From contig CM066923.1 of NCBI GenBank assembly GCA_033964015.1, positions 26,362,168 to 26,426,167 on the forward strand: 64,000 nucleotides of DNA, read 5' to 3'. Positions 1-10,580 of the stretch are shown here, piece after piece. Positions within the stretch are counted from its first letter, which is position 1; each line of letters opens with the position of its first letter. The DNA is from Scolanthus callimorphus. Taxonomy: Eukaryota > Cnidaria > Anthozoa > Actiniaria > Edwardsiidae. The position numbers and the translations under genes were made by a program. A model generated the notes under the pieces. That model was not told where the DNA came from. It worked only from the letters and a program-made list of their open reading frames with translations, and ran no database searches.

Positions 1-62
1 CCCACCTTTTTCGACCTGCGCGGAGCGGGATAAAACAAAATGTTTTCCGAAAACTCCAGGCG

Positions 63-278
63 CAACCTCGTCCCCAGGGTCTTCTCGGTCGTTTTTCAAA
101 ATGGCGGTTAGCTCAGAGAAGACCCTGGGGGAGGCTGAGTCACATGACCACTGTTTGAGGACATGGGAACGAGGTTCTCCTTTGTTTCGAAACGGTCATG
201 TGACTCAGCCTCCCCCAGGGTCTTCTGAGCTAACCGCCATTTTGAAAAACGACCGAGAAGACCCTGGGGACGAGGTTG
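63..278. mobile_element. Foldback MITE-like palindrome
   Basis: Two arms of about 85 bp (63-149 and about 194-278) are near-perfect reverse complements around a loop of about 45 bp. The outer arm reads CAACCTCGTCCCCAGGGTCT and later includes AAAATGGCGG. Its ORFs on both strands are mirror images of each other. No transposase is visible, so this is a non-autonomous foldback by structure. TSD not resolved. Confidence 0.75.
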
Positions 279-804
279 CTCCAGGCGTAAATTTCGGGCA
301 ATCTTTTTCAAAATCAAATTCCCTAAAACTGTGGCAGATTTGTTGTGCTTTTTCGCCAGGAGTTCTCAGAAAGGTTCCTCGACAGAGCGTACCGAGCGTG
401 TAAGCACGCGGATCTTGCTCAAACAGGAGAACACAAATCACAAGGAATTCAAGCCGTACATATCTTCGCAAACAAATCTTGAGCTGAGCCCTCAGTGAAG
501 CTGCTGACCTGCTGTTATTTCGCATGCGCAGTAAGACAAAATAACCCCCCTCCCCACAGTCAAACTCTGAAATTGAGATTCTGTTGGAAATGTGCCGAGG
601 CAGACAACGGAGTTTTATAATTATATTTTAGCTGATCGGAGACACGAGGAAAGCTGAAAACTTCAACTAATCTTGATCAGCAACTGACCTTTGCATCTAT
701 CACAATTATGACGCTTTGTATTCTCCGGGGTCGCGTTTTAACTCACTGAATATTCCTGAGATGTTTTCGCAAGATGACGCCATGGGATTCGAGAGAGGAA
801 ATTT
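279..804. other. Unassigned sequence
   Basis: Only short overlapping ORFs without recognisable domains. No splice-supported exon, TIR pair or tandem repeat was found. Confidence 0.4.
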
Positions 805-2110
805 TGACGTCTCATTCCTCGAAAACTGAACTAGTACCACGATCGAACTTTCGTATACCTTCAAGTACCCTAAGAGGATTCAAGAAAAAGTGGAAAGTCT
901 TTTGGAATTTGTGTCAAAGTTCTTTAACTTATTTATTTTCTTCGAGCGGTCGTTTCTGAAGAAATTCCTGTGTGAATCATTCATTCGGTGTTCTTCGCTG
1001 ATCGGAGGCCCGTCGAAAGCAGTAGAAAGTCGTATGGAATGCTGCGAGGTGTTGAAGATAGGAATTAGCCAAGAAAAAGCACCACGGAAGTGTATTCTGC
1101 AGAAATTCTTGTTTAGTGCTTGCCATCTTGAAATTGACAATGTTGTAGCAATAATTATTCAGGTCAAAATTAAATACTTTTTTGTGGAAAAACTGAACCT
1201 AGTACCATGACGAGAGTCGCACAGACATTCTACCATTTACACTTGTTCGTATTGCCGTGGAGTGTTCTTGGAATTGTGTCCAACATACTGAAAATATTAT
1301 TTCATTGATACGAGTATTCTTCCTTCGGTGTGCAATGTCATTTGCATGAACACTCGAAAACAAGTAATTCAGAGATCTTCGCGGATCCGAGGCTCGAGTG
1401 AAAGCAGTTGGAAGTCACATGGAATGCCTTGGAGCATTGGAGATGTGAAAGATTTGAATTATTCAAGAAAAAGAATATCGAGAGTTCAAGTGTATTCTTC
1501 CCTTGCCATCCTGAAATTGACAATGTTGTAGCAATAATTATTCAGGTCAAAATTAATACTTTTTTGTGGAAAAACTGAACCTAGTACCATGACGAGAGTC
1601 GGCACATACATTCTACCGTCTACATTCATTCGTATCGACGTGGAGTGGTTCTTGGAATTTGTGTCCAACATACTGAAAAAAATTCATTCAAATAAGTATT
1701 CTTCCTACTACAGTGCAGCAATGTCATTTGCAATTACACTCCAAAAAAAAATCATTCAGAGATCTTCGCTGATCCGTGACTCGATTAACAGATTTAAAGC
1801 AGTGGAAATTGAAAGTCGTCTTGAATAGAATGCTACGAGGACTTTGACGCATTGGAGATATGAAACATTTGAATTTTTCAAGGAAAAGCATATCGAGATT
1901 TCAAGTATTCTTCGCTTGCCAACTTGAATTAACAATGCATTGCAAGTAATTATTCAGGTGAAAGTTAAATATTTTTTTGTGGAAAAACTGCACGAAGTAC
2001 CATGACGAGAGTCAGCACAGATATTTTGCTATCCACATTCGTTCGTATCGTCGTAGAGTTGTTCTTGGAATTTATGTCCAACATACTGAATATGAACGAG
2101 AAACATCAAT
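805..2110 (+). repeat. Tandem repeat, unit about 0.37-0.41 kb, about 3.5 copies
   Basis: The block containing CTGAACCTAGTACCATGACG recurs at about 828 (variant), 1193, 1577 and 1987, giving periods of 365, 384 and 410 bp. Each unit also carries an 'ATTCAGAGATCTTCG.TGATC' block and a 'GTGTCCAACATACTGAA' block. The units have drifted by small indels. ORFs inside (60-106 aa) differ between copies and do not look conserved, so a decaying satellite or minor element is more likely than a coding repeat. Confidence 0.7.
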
Positions 2111-2689
2111 AGAAGTATATGACCGGAAATGGCTAGAGTCTAATTAGTAGCAATTGCTTTTCGAGTTAGGTTCCTAGTATAGCCAGCGCCATAGCGAAGC
2201 AGATTTAGGGAAGATTATAACATAAAAACGTAGCACTATAAAAACATAGCACTGTGATGTAAACGGATTGATTTGCAATAAAAAAGTTTCATAGCTGGAT
2301 GGCTTGCGAAGTTATTGTCACCAGCGGTGATGAAGTCATTGCCTGGAGTGCTGGCACTTGAACGGTTCAAAGTATTCTCAACTCCCTATTTGTGTGTTTC
2401 CTGACATTACGTAGGCCGCATTTTCAGTTGATTAGCTTAGAAAAATCCAAGAAATCGTCTCTAGTCTTGGCCGCAATAAATTTGTACAAGCGCAGTTTGC
2501 ACCAAGCGTAATTAAACCATATTATCCGCTCTATCACAAAAACATTCAGAAACTTCTAGCTATAAAGAGTGCGCACATCAGAAAATCGCGGACTTTCTGA
2601 AAACACACAATATTTTCTTTTATATTAATACAAATCAAGAGAAAATAAATCATTTTCTCTTGTTCAAATATGCTATTATCGCTTCGGAA
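2111..2689. other. Unassigned sequence
   Basis: AT-rich, apparently low-copy sequence. No ORF of note and no clear repeat found. Confidence 0.3.
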
Positions 2690-3193
2690 TCATTCACTCG
2701 ATGTGTTATCTGAATCGTAAACACTATTCGAATTCTCGCTTCGCATCGAAAAGATCACGCAATTTGGAATTTGACTGCAGCTTTTACACAAGTCAGCTGT
2801 ACATATTGATTTACAATGCGGGCTCATAAATAAATTCCAGCGCGCGCATATATTTAGGCAGGATACGAGTCCGCACAAGTTTTGCTCGTTTCGATTAGAT
2901 TTCCGCTCGAATTCCTTGTGAAATGAGAACAACAATAAAATCTTTTGGTCTGAGATAATATCAAACCAAAGGAAGTCCACTCTAGGTTCATCGAACTGGT
3001 GTTTTTCGAAAATTTTGAACTCGGCGTTCTTCAACTGGCAATGAACTGGAGTGTTGGTAGTCCCATTGCGATATGCTGCCAGCGCAGAAAAAGCAATCGC
3101 CGACGTGATTTTAAACCCAGCACTTACTAGTTTTGCTTCCATGCTACTCATTATACTACAGCTAACTTTATGAGACTCAGGGATAGGTAGCAC
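2690..3193 (-). CDS. Hypothetical 167-aa ORF
   Basis: An open frame of 167 codons lies in sequence that shows no repeat structure, which is unusual in this part of the window. The product has a hydrophobic stretch near the N-terminus (from an internal Met, MSSMEAKLVSAGFKITSAIA) and a cysteine-rich segment near the C-terminus (CNICARWN and CKSICTADLCKSC), then a Ser/Asn/Asp-rich tail. No family is recognised. It could be an exon of an unspliced gene model, a small secreted or membrane protein, or a chance ORF. No flanking splice sites were fixed and no neighbour supports it. Confidence 0.22.
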   Translation of the reverse strand: MLPIPESHKVSCSIMSSMEAKLVSAGFKITSAIAFSALAAYRNGTTNTPVHCQLKNAEFKIFEKHQFDEPRVDFLWFDIISDQKILLLFSFHKEFERKSNRNEQNLCGLVSCLNICARWNLFMSPHCKSICTADLCKSCSQIPNCVIFSMRSENSNSVYDSDNTSSE

Positions 3194-3639
3194 AATAAAA
3201 CGAAGCGAAATGAAGTTAGGTCGAATATCATTTGCGATCTTTCACGAAGCACTCTAGTGAAGTGAGCGCTAGAAATAGGTTGTGAAAATGCAGCGGAAAT
3301 CTTGGTTTTCCCGAAGATTGAATAAAAGCAAAACATGAAAATCTTTTCTTGCCCAAAATACTCAGACTCGGCAAGTTTGCTTCGAATTTTGCTGTTTAAC
3401 TTTAGAGATTTCCACGGGTAAACAGAAGATTTTGCTTCCCTTCACGTGCAGTCTAATTAGCGAAGCAAAAGGTTTGATTGACAAATGTCTGCGATAAGAA
3501 AACTTGTAGCGGCAAGTCGGAAGAAACATCTGCAAGAACGCTTTCACCAACATGCGGGCATGTGAGCGAATAAAGCGGGGAAAACCGAGAATTTGCATTT
3601 AAAAAAGAAATCGACCCTGAGAAAAAGAAAAAAAAATGG
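3194..3639. other. Unassigned sequence
   Basis: Short overlapping minus-strand ORFs only. No recognisable feature before the minisatellite. Confidence 0.3.
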
Positions 3640-3753
3640 ACCCTCGACATTTACCCTCGACCCTCGACATTTTACCCTCGACCCTCGACATTTTACCCTC
3701 GACCCTCGACATTTTACCCTCGACGTCTTACCCTCGACACTCGACCCTCGACC
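3640..3753. repeat. Minisatellite, 21-bp unit
   Basis: The unit CCCTCGACATTTTACCCTCGA is repeated about five times, with a shorter variant at the right end (CTTACCCTCGACACTCGA). It explains the repetitive ORFs seen here on both strands. Confidence 0.9.
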
Positions 3754-3785
3754 AAAACCTACACTCCACGGCGGGGAACACAAAA

Positions 3786-4154
3786 AGTAATATATTCTCA
3801 CTGGGTCCCATTGTACTCTATATAAGATATGGGAGAAAAGGCCTGGCGGAGCCAAAGATGGCAATGGTTTGTAATGACCAACCACCAGATCTAAGGGTGA
3901 GCACGATGAGAGCAACGGCCACCACCAATACATTATAAGATTGTACTATATAGGTTATGAAAAAGGGGGAGGGAGGGTGGGGGAAAGAAAGCCAAGAGGC
4001 ACCACCAGGTCTAAGGGAGAGCACAATGAGACCACAGGCCACCACTAATATGACGTCTCCCATAGACGTCATTCCGGGCGTTCGTTCTCAACCAACTGAG
4101 TATGTTAATGAGTTGATATCTTATATACGTACTGCTGGTCCCCAGTGGGAATAG
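3786..4154 (+). mobile_element. Short ACTGGG-terminus element
   Basis: The left end TATTCTCACTGGGTCCCATT and the right end CTGGTCCCCAGTGGGAATAG are imperfect reverse complements. The inverted similarity continues inward through ATATAAGATAT. Internally there are two diverged 'GATCTAAGGGTGAGCAC' blocks. The identical left end starts again at 4155, so two elements lie head to tail. The TIR reading is inference from two ends. Confidence 0.5.
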
Positions 4155-4507
4155 TAATATATTCTCACTGGGTCCCATTGTACTCTATATAAGATATGGG
4201 AGAAAAGGCCTGGCTCCGCTTATCTGCCACTTAGGTGTGTGCAGGTTTGAACCCCTCTTACTATCTTAAACCTCTCTATAACTTCTACTAACTTCCACAA
4301 TATCCCATAACTCAGAAATATCCCAAAACTCAAGGATCCCATAACTCAGAAAGATGTGTTGCACCTGGTCCTAGGTCAAGAATTATTTCTTATTTTCAAA
4401 CCAGTAAAACCCTGATTTATATACATATGAGACCTAATTCTGACAGTCATAGTGCCCTACAGAGCCCAACCTGAAGACATAACACATGCATCCCCGATGC
4501 AGGGCCT

Positions 4508-4759
4508 GGTCTCCTCCCAAAACTCAGAATCTTAGAAAATATGATGACTTTGTACTAGTCAATGAGTAGGGATGTATAGTGTAACAATTTACAGGCGAAA
4601 ATGCTTAAGGGTTGCTGGGTCCGGGGCTGCACCCCTGCCCATATACACATATTCAAGCAGTTTATTGACATAAGAGGTTATGATGTAAGCTCAAGGGTAC
4701 AACCCCAAACCCAACAAACCCAGAAATGCCCCGTCCGAGGACAGAGCACTGGACAAAAC
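4508..4759 (+). repeat. Direct duplication, copy 1
   Basis: About 250 bp nearly identical to 5449-5702. Both contain AAAATATGATGAC, then GGGTTGCTGGGTCCGGGGCT and GCCCCGTCCGAGGACAGAGC. The copies diverge abruptly after GGACAAAA. Confidence 0.9.
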
Positions 4760-5239
4760 ACGGGCACACAACGGAACTGTTCCTCAAAAAAGCTGTCCTC
4801 ACCCCCTTTCGCTGCTGGCTGGCAAATATTTATCGCGGTCTCTTGCTGGCTGGCAAAAATTCATCGCCTTCCGTTCCTGGCAAAAATTATGCATATCGCG
4901 TTTGCTTGGAAACACAAGTTGCTCATGGATGTTGAAAAATGAAATTTAAGTGACAGCACTTAAAAATGCACTTAGTTATAGTGATCGTTTTTAAGGATAC
5001 CCGATTTTTTATACTATTTCGGGCTTCCTGTGGTAATGTTACTCTCCTGGCTGGGAAATTTTTTTTAACACCAGCTGCTGGCTGGGAAAAATTGAGACCC
5101 TCTCCTGGCAAAAAGGAACAGCTAAATTTTTGCCAGCAACTCTTAAAAATGTATTTATATGCTCTACGCGCGCAGAAATGTCCAAATACGCCATTTAAAC
5201 GCATTTTAACCAGGGGGGCTCGTTGTGTGCTCGTGACAA

Positions 5240-5357
5240 AATGTCCATAGGACCGAAGAAGATCCCTCCAGGAGTGTTGGGCAGAGAGTTACATATCATG
5301 AAAGAGTCTAATACATACGTTAACTTTGTTCGTCTAGTGAATTGTGTAAACAAAGGG
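5240..5357 (+). repeat. Direct duplication of 5702-5816
   Basis: The block from TGTCCATAGGACCGAAGAAG to the run before AAACAAAG recurs at 5702-5816, directly after the second copy of the 4508 block. A two-part segment was therefore copied with a rearranged spacer. Confidence 0.85.
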
Positions 5358-5448
5358 GGGATAATCCTGATAGAACTAACACTTCACAATCGGCATGCGT
5401 AACAAAGACAACTCGATGTGATTTTTAATACAAGATTTTAGTGGCACT

Positions 5449-5816
5449 GGTTTCCTCCCAAAACTCAGAATCTCAGAAAATATGATGACCTTTTACAACT
5501 AGTCAATGAGTAGGGATGTATAGTGTAACAATTTACAGGCGAAAATGCTTAAGGGTTGCTGGGTCCGGGGCTGCACCCCTGCCCATATACACACATTCAA
5601 GCAGTCTATTGACACAAGAGGTTATGATGTAAGCTCAAGGGTACAAACCCCAAACCCAACAAACCCAGAAATGCCCCGTCCGAGGACAGAGCACTGGACA
5701 AAATGTCCATAGGACCGAAGAAGATCCCTCCAGGAGTGTTGGGCAGAGAGTTACATATCATGAAAGAGTCTAATTCATACGTTAACTTTGTTCGTCTAGT
5801 GAATTCTGTAAACGAA
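5449..5816 (+). repeat. Direct duplication, copy 2 of both blocks
   Basis: 5449-5702 matches 4508-4759 and 5702-5816 matches 5240-5357. The two blocks are contiguous here but separated by about 480 bp in the first copy. Confidence 0.88.
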
Positions 5817-6119
5817 AGTGGGTCAATCCCGATAGAGCTAACAATTCGACATGAGTGACAAAGACAACTCGATATGATATATAATACAAGATTTTAGTTG
5901 CATTGCAAACAACTGGACAAACTTCACCAAAAGGGTAGTATAGCCCCATCCTACGGATAACACACACTCCCAGGCAGTACACTTTACTACTTCAGCACAA
6001 TTATTTGCACCTCTCTTGTGGGAGGCAAGGCTGGTTCCTCCCAAAACTCAGAAGGGTTATCCAGAAATTATCGCGCATGACTTTTGCCGTATGAGGTTTA
6101 GTAATAAATAAACCAATCT

Positions 6120-6245
6120 AAAATGTAAAAAACACAAAAAACACACAAAATAATACAAAAAATAAAATAAAAATAAAATAAAATAAATAAATAAATAAAT
6201 AAATAAAATAAAGTAAAAAATAAATGAAAAATTAAAATTAAAATT
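6120..6245. repeat. A-rich (ATAAA)n microsatellite
   Basis: A run of AAAATAA/ATAAATAAAT units between two blocks of element sequence. Confidence 0.9.
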
Positions 6246-6975
6246 ACGTACAATGTTTCCACGGTGTTGATTGCATGATCCGATCCGCTCGGATCGAGCT
6301 GTTTCCTAGGAGGTTAGAACAGGTGTTAACCCCACCTGTCACCTAAAACATTTTGTGCCAATAATGTTGCACATCGATAAAATTCAATTGAAATCGACAA
6401 GTTATTTCTGTTGGAAAACAAACACATTTACTGAAACCAGTCTTCAAGATGCAGTTTTAAGAATTATAAAAAAACGACCTATTATGGCAGATTGTCATAG
6501 CATTTACTTTCACCCTAAAGAATAACACACACTACCAAGCAGTACACTTTATTACTTTATTACTTTAGTACAATTATTTGTACCTCCTTGCGGGAGGAAG
6601 GGCCTGGTGTCCTCCCAAAATTTAGGAAGGGTTATCCAGAAATTAGTACAACCAAAATTTGAGGACCTTCGCCATAAGGTTAAGTAATAAGTATACCACG
6701 CTAAAAGTCAAAAATTTAGCGTACAATGTTTCCCCGGTGTTGATACATAATCCGCTCGGATCGAGCTGTTTCCTAAGAGGTTAGCGCAGGTGTTAACTCC
6801 ACCTGTCACCTAAAATACTATGTGCCAATAATAATGTGTACTTCGATAAAACGTTCATTGAAATCTATCAGCTATTTCTGTTAGAAAACAAAGACATTCA
6901 CTGAAACCAGCCTTCAAGATGCAGAATCATAAAAAAGACCTTTATTATGGCAGATTGTCATAGCATTTACTTTCA
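6244..6975 (+). repeat. Diverged direct duplication (6244-6515 and 6719-6975)
   Basis: Both copies run from TACAATGTTTCC through CCGCTCGGATCGAGCTGTTT, a 'CACCTGTCACCTAAAA' block and GGCAGATTGTCATAGCATTT. Small indels separate them. Confidence 0.8.
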
Positions 6976-7014
6976 CATTACCGCATTACTTTCGTCACGC
7001 TGGTATATCATAAT

Positions 7015-7640
7015 CTTAAAATACACTAGAATTGAGCGACTTTTCGCTGGGCAGAACAACTCTGTAGCCAAACTCAACTGAACAACATATTATCATCTTA
7101 AAGTACACTAGAATTTGAGCGACTTTTCGCTGGGCAGAACAACTCTGTAGCCAAACTCACACTAGAACTTGAGCGACGTTTCGCTGGGCCAGAACAACTC
7201 TGTAGCCAAACCCAACTGAACAACATATTATCTTAAAGTACACTAGATTTGAGCGACTTTTCGCTGGGCAGAACAATCTGTAGCCAAACTCACACTAGAA
7301 TTGAGCGACGTTTCGCTGGGCAGAACAACTCTGTAGCCAAACTCAACTGAACAACATATTATCATCTTAAAGTACACTAGAATTTGAGCGACTTTTCGCT
7401 GGGCAGAACAACTCTGTAGCCAAACTCACACTAGAATTTGAGCGACGTTTCGCTGGGCAGAACAACTCTGTAGCCAAACTCAACTGAATAACATATTATC
7501 ATCTTAAAGTACACTAGAATTTTTGAGCGACTTTCGCTGGGCAGAACAACTCTGCAGCCAAACTCAATGAACAATATAATCCTTGAAATACACTAAAGTT
7601 TCAGCGACTTTTCGCTTTGCAGAACAACTCTGTTGTCAAA
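7015..7640 (+). repeat. Higher-order tandem array (alternating about 84- and 54-bp units)
   Basis: The core GCTGGGCAGAACAACTCTGT follows GAGCGAC at 7033, 7117, 7171, 7251, 7303, 7387, 7440, 7525 and 7602. Spacings alternate about 84, 54, 80, 52, 84, 53, 85 and 77. The true repeat is thus a dimer of about 137 bp. The short monomer lacks the 'CAACATATTATCATCTTAAA' block. Confidence 0.9.
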
Positions 7641-8224
7641 CTTCTTTAAAACGCTGAGCGGCCGAGCACATGCTAAGAAAAATACCTGAACCGACGAGAA
7701 AGCAACGTGGGAAAATAATTCAGGGCAACCGAATACTCACAGTACATCTTTGAATATAGGGAGAATATGTGTCCGGGCTTTCTAGGTCGGTTGCCGGGAG
7801 TTAAAGGAATCAGAACTTCCAAGCTGGAAACCAAAGCAAACATACATTAAGAATGCAAAAATGAAACGCCAACAACGAAATTAAATACCGAATCTGTCGG
7901 ATATACCCAAGGTTCATCTTGAGATGAATGGACTTGAGACGGATGGGGAAGTAGAATTGAAGAGACAGCAGGCAATGGTGTTCCTTCGTGGACGCTTCAG
8001 AAAGGGTCAGGCTTGAACGGAGATTGCGACAGGAACACGTTCGAACACCAAGTTGAAGCTGAAGTGCAGACGACGCCAATAGAAAATAAATAACTTGAGT
8101 GTTGATAGCGGGAAGAGATGAGAGGAGACGACGAGAACAAGTAAATTTTAATTGTAGAAGTAGGTTGCGAAGTCTTGTGAAGAGTAGAGTGCAGACTTGA
8201 GTCGAACTGGAGGAACGTCTAAGA
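7641..8224. other. Unique interior of the composite element
   Basis: No repeat seen. A minus-strand open frame (7810-8319) runs through the repeated right end and has biased Leu/Ser/Arg composition without a recognisable domain. It is not accepted as a gene. Confidence 0.4.
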
Positions 8225-8500
8225 CGGGCGTTCGTTCTCAACCAACTGAGTATGTTAATGAGTTGATATCTTATATACGTACTGCTGGTCCCCAGTGGGA
8301 ATAGCGAAAAATGCCCCACCCCCGGGACGAGAAAAAGACGGTAACTCTGCGTGACAAAGCTTCACAACAAAACTTCAACTCCATTTATACTGTCCGAGCA
8401 TTTACAATTCGCTTTTAAATGTACTTTAGTTTTCTCGTCTTTGAACGAGTTCTCATTTCACTGAAAGTGAGACAAAATATAAATAAAGAAGTGAAACTAA

Positions 8501-9103
8501 TGCACCAGTCAATTGACAGCCCCGCACCCCCCCATTCGCGCATTAGCGGGGTACTAGCGGGGCTTCGTATAGAATTCACACTACATTACTGCCCCGTTGG
8601 TCGGGAGATGCGCTTTCTTTCACGACTTCCACACAGTACATCGAGCGGGGAGTCACTCTCTTCCCCGGGACACAAAACAACAGAAACCAGCCCGCTTTCC
8701 GGGCTGCTTCACCTCCATATGAACACCCCTTTACTTCACAAAAGACACGACAAATACAGATTTTTTTACTTGAATTAAACATATTAAATTTTAATCTACA
8801 CTAGCGAAAGAACATGCAAGTAGAAAAATATGGTTTTATTACGCTTTGCGATCGGCTGCGGCTACATTGAAAACTGGGCACCATTGACATGACTCTTTCA
8901 GTGAGTAAAAATCCTTTGTGTTATCTTCTAAATTCATTGGACAAGGAGCGCATTCACTCTTAATTATTACCCTGGGGACGGTGCATTCACCTCTCAGATT
9001 GTCCCCGCAAACCGAGGCGCTCACTGCCTTTCATTTTGCCAAAAAGTGAATGCCCCGCTAATGCGCGAATGGGGGGGTGCGGGGCTGTCAATTGACTGGT
9101 GCA
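8501..9103 (+). mobile_element. MITE, TGCACCAGTCAATTGACAG family, copy 1
   Basis: TIRs of about 55 bp begin TGCACCAGTCAATTGACAGC, continue through a C-run and end in GCGCATTAGCGGGG. The mirror image closes the element at 9103. Flanking TAA at 8498-8500 and 9104-9106 fits a 3-bp TSD. A second, diverged full-length copy in the same orientation is at 43390-44005. No transposase ORF. Confidence 0.9.
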
Positions 9104-9151
9104 TAAGGTATTAGTACAATATCGGTAGACATTCCTAGGCCATTCGCGGTT

Positions 9152-9786
9152 AGGCTCGAGTCGATTGTGCTAGTAAAACTGGCATATTATGCTAGTAGCA
9201 CTGCTCGTTTTTTTATCCAAATTATGCTCAAATTATGCTCGTTTTCAAAATTATGCTACTTTTTTTCAATATTATGCTCGACAAAAAATGGGCAAAACAG
9301 TAGGAAAGGTGAGTTTTATTAACCTTTTATATGAATGAATCTCTTAGATGAGATAAGTAATACTGTGCGGGCTGCTTTAGTGGTTTTAAGTATCCGATCT
9401 CTAGCACTGTCAGTCCTTTTGGGTCCTTGCAAGCAAAAGACCTGAAAGTTCTCGGGCTCTGCTTCGGGGGTGGAGGACGCCATTTTGTCACATTGTCACA
9501 CCTATGAGAGTGGGACTGGGAACAAGGTTTTCTAGACTTCCGGTTCCGGTTCTTCCAACAAAAAAACTAAAAAACTATCCCTAGACATCGCCGACCGTTA
9601 TTGGAGAGCTTATTTTATGTCTGAAGTCAATTTTATCATTTACGATAAGGATATTTGAACCTGGTTATAGCACTTCCGGTCTTCAAAATACAATTATGCT
9701 AGCATTGCTTTTGACAAAAATCTAAAAATTATGCTCGTTTTGACAAATTATGCCAAAAATTATGCTAGCACAATCGACTCGAGCCT
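9152..9786. mobile_element. MITE with 10-bp TSD (MULE-like)
   Basis: Perfect terminal inversion AGGCTCGAGTCGATTGTGCT at both ends (9152 and 9786). The 10 bp ATTCGCGGTT at 9142-9151 recurs exactly at 9787-9796. Near both ends lie several copies of the motif AAATTATGCTCGTTTT. A 9-10 bp TSD is typical of Mutator-like elements, so that superfamily is inferred. No transposase is encoded. Confidence 0.9.
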
Positions 9787-9796
9787 ATTCGCGGTT

Positions 9797-10289
9797 GTAG
9801 CCATTTAGCTGCATCTCTCAATGCGAAATTTACCTTTATTCTATTGCAGAGCAACTATTTCGCAGTTATGTTACTTGACTTTTTGCGAAATTGGAACTCT
9901 GTTTATAGTGTCAATTCATTTTATGTTTTTCCACTGAGACGAAATTGCGAAATCTGATTCTTCTCTATAGAAGACGTTAACTGTGAAATGTGCAAATGTG
10001 TCAGTCTCCAAACGTGGTGTATACGGGCCATGCTCTGCATTATATTTTATGTGGCATTATTTTCTGTAACTGGGTTGTAGTTCGCAAAATCCGACGGCGA
10101 CGCGCTTGAGATGAGAAAACCAAAATTCCCCACACCCCTCCCCGGGGAAAAACAATTCCCGACCCCGGGGCCAGCAAAATTTTCAAAATTCCCACCCAGG
10201 GAAGGCACTGGTGTGCAAATGCCCCACGGTGTCCGGGGGGGGGGGGGGGGGATGGTCACCGCTGGAATTGACTGATACTTAAACAAAAA
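9797..10289. other. Unassigned sequence with a G homopolymer
   Basis: No gene or TIR pair recognised. A G-run of about 14 lies near 10237-10250 and is prone to sequencing error. Confidence 0.3.
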
Positions 10290-10580
10290 TCCCTCTATAA
10301 TTCAAAATTTGATATTCAAAACGAAAAAAGGTATATCAAGAATGCCTGTCGACCGTCATGCAACGCGACCGTAGTATCATTTTCGTATGATAAGAAATAC
10401 TTCGGTTTTTAGTTAAGTAATAAAAGTACTTTCCGCGTGCTCTCTGCTTTCTTACAAACGCGAGGGGGATGTTGGGAGAACTGATCAAAACTTGAAAGAC
10501 ACGATCCGAAGGCGACCAACATTCCCCGAGTGTTTGTAAGAAACCAGAGAGCACGCAGAAGAAAGTATTTTTATTGCTTT
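10290..10580. mobile_element. Foldback module and dispersed repeat
   Basis: 10290-10400 (TCAAAATTTGATATTCAAAA, then AAGAATGCCTGTCGACCG) is repeated at about 13062-13175. The next part, 10418-10580, is an imperfect palindrome. Its left arm carries CGTGCTCTCTGCTTTCTTAC and its right arm carries the inverse before GCACGCAGAAG. One arm of this palindrome recurs alone at about 54345-54420 in reverse orientation. Confidence 0.7.

Larger units (their letters stand above)
4155..8304 (+). mobile_element. Long composite element with the same ends as the adjacent short element
   Basis: The left end (4155-4217) repeats 3788-3850. The right end (8225-8304) is a near-identical copy of the short element's right end (4074-4154). 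Both share an ACTGGG-type imperfect terminal inversion. The 4.1-kb interior has no long ORF. It holds two direct-duplication pairs, an AT-rich microsatellite and a higher-order tandem array. It is therefore a non-autonomous, repeat-bearing relative of the short element. No TSD identified. Confidence 0.5.

Noticed and set aside
4508..5816. LTRs of a retrotransposon
   Set aside because: The direct repeats do not start TG and end CA, there is no primer-binding site or pol coding sequence between them, and the two blocks are rearranged.
7015..7640. CRISPR-like array of regularly spaced repeats
   Set aside because: The 'spacers' are themselves repeated, spacing alternates 84/54, and the context is an animal genome.
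7810..8319. 169-codon minus-strand ORF
   Set aside because: It runs through the repeated right end of a mobile element, has biased composition and no domain.
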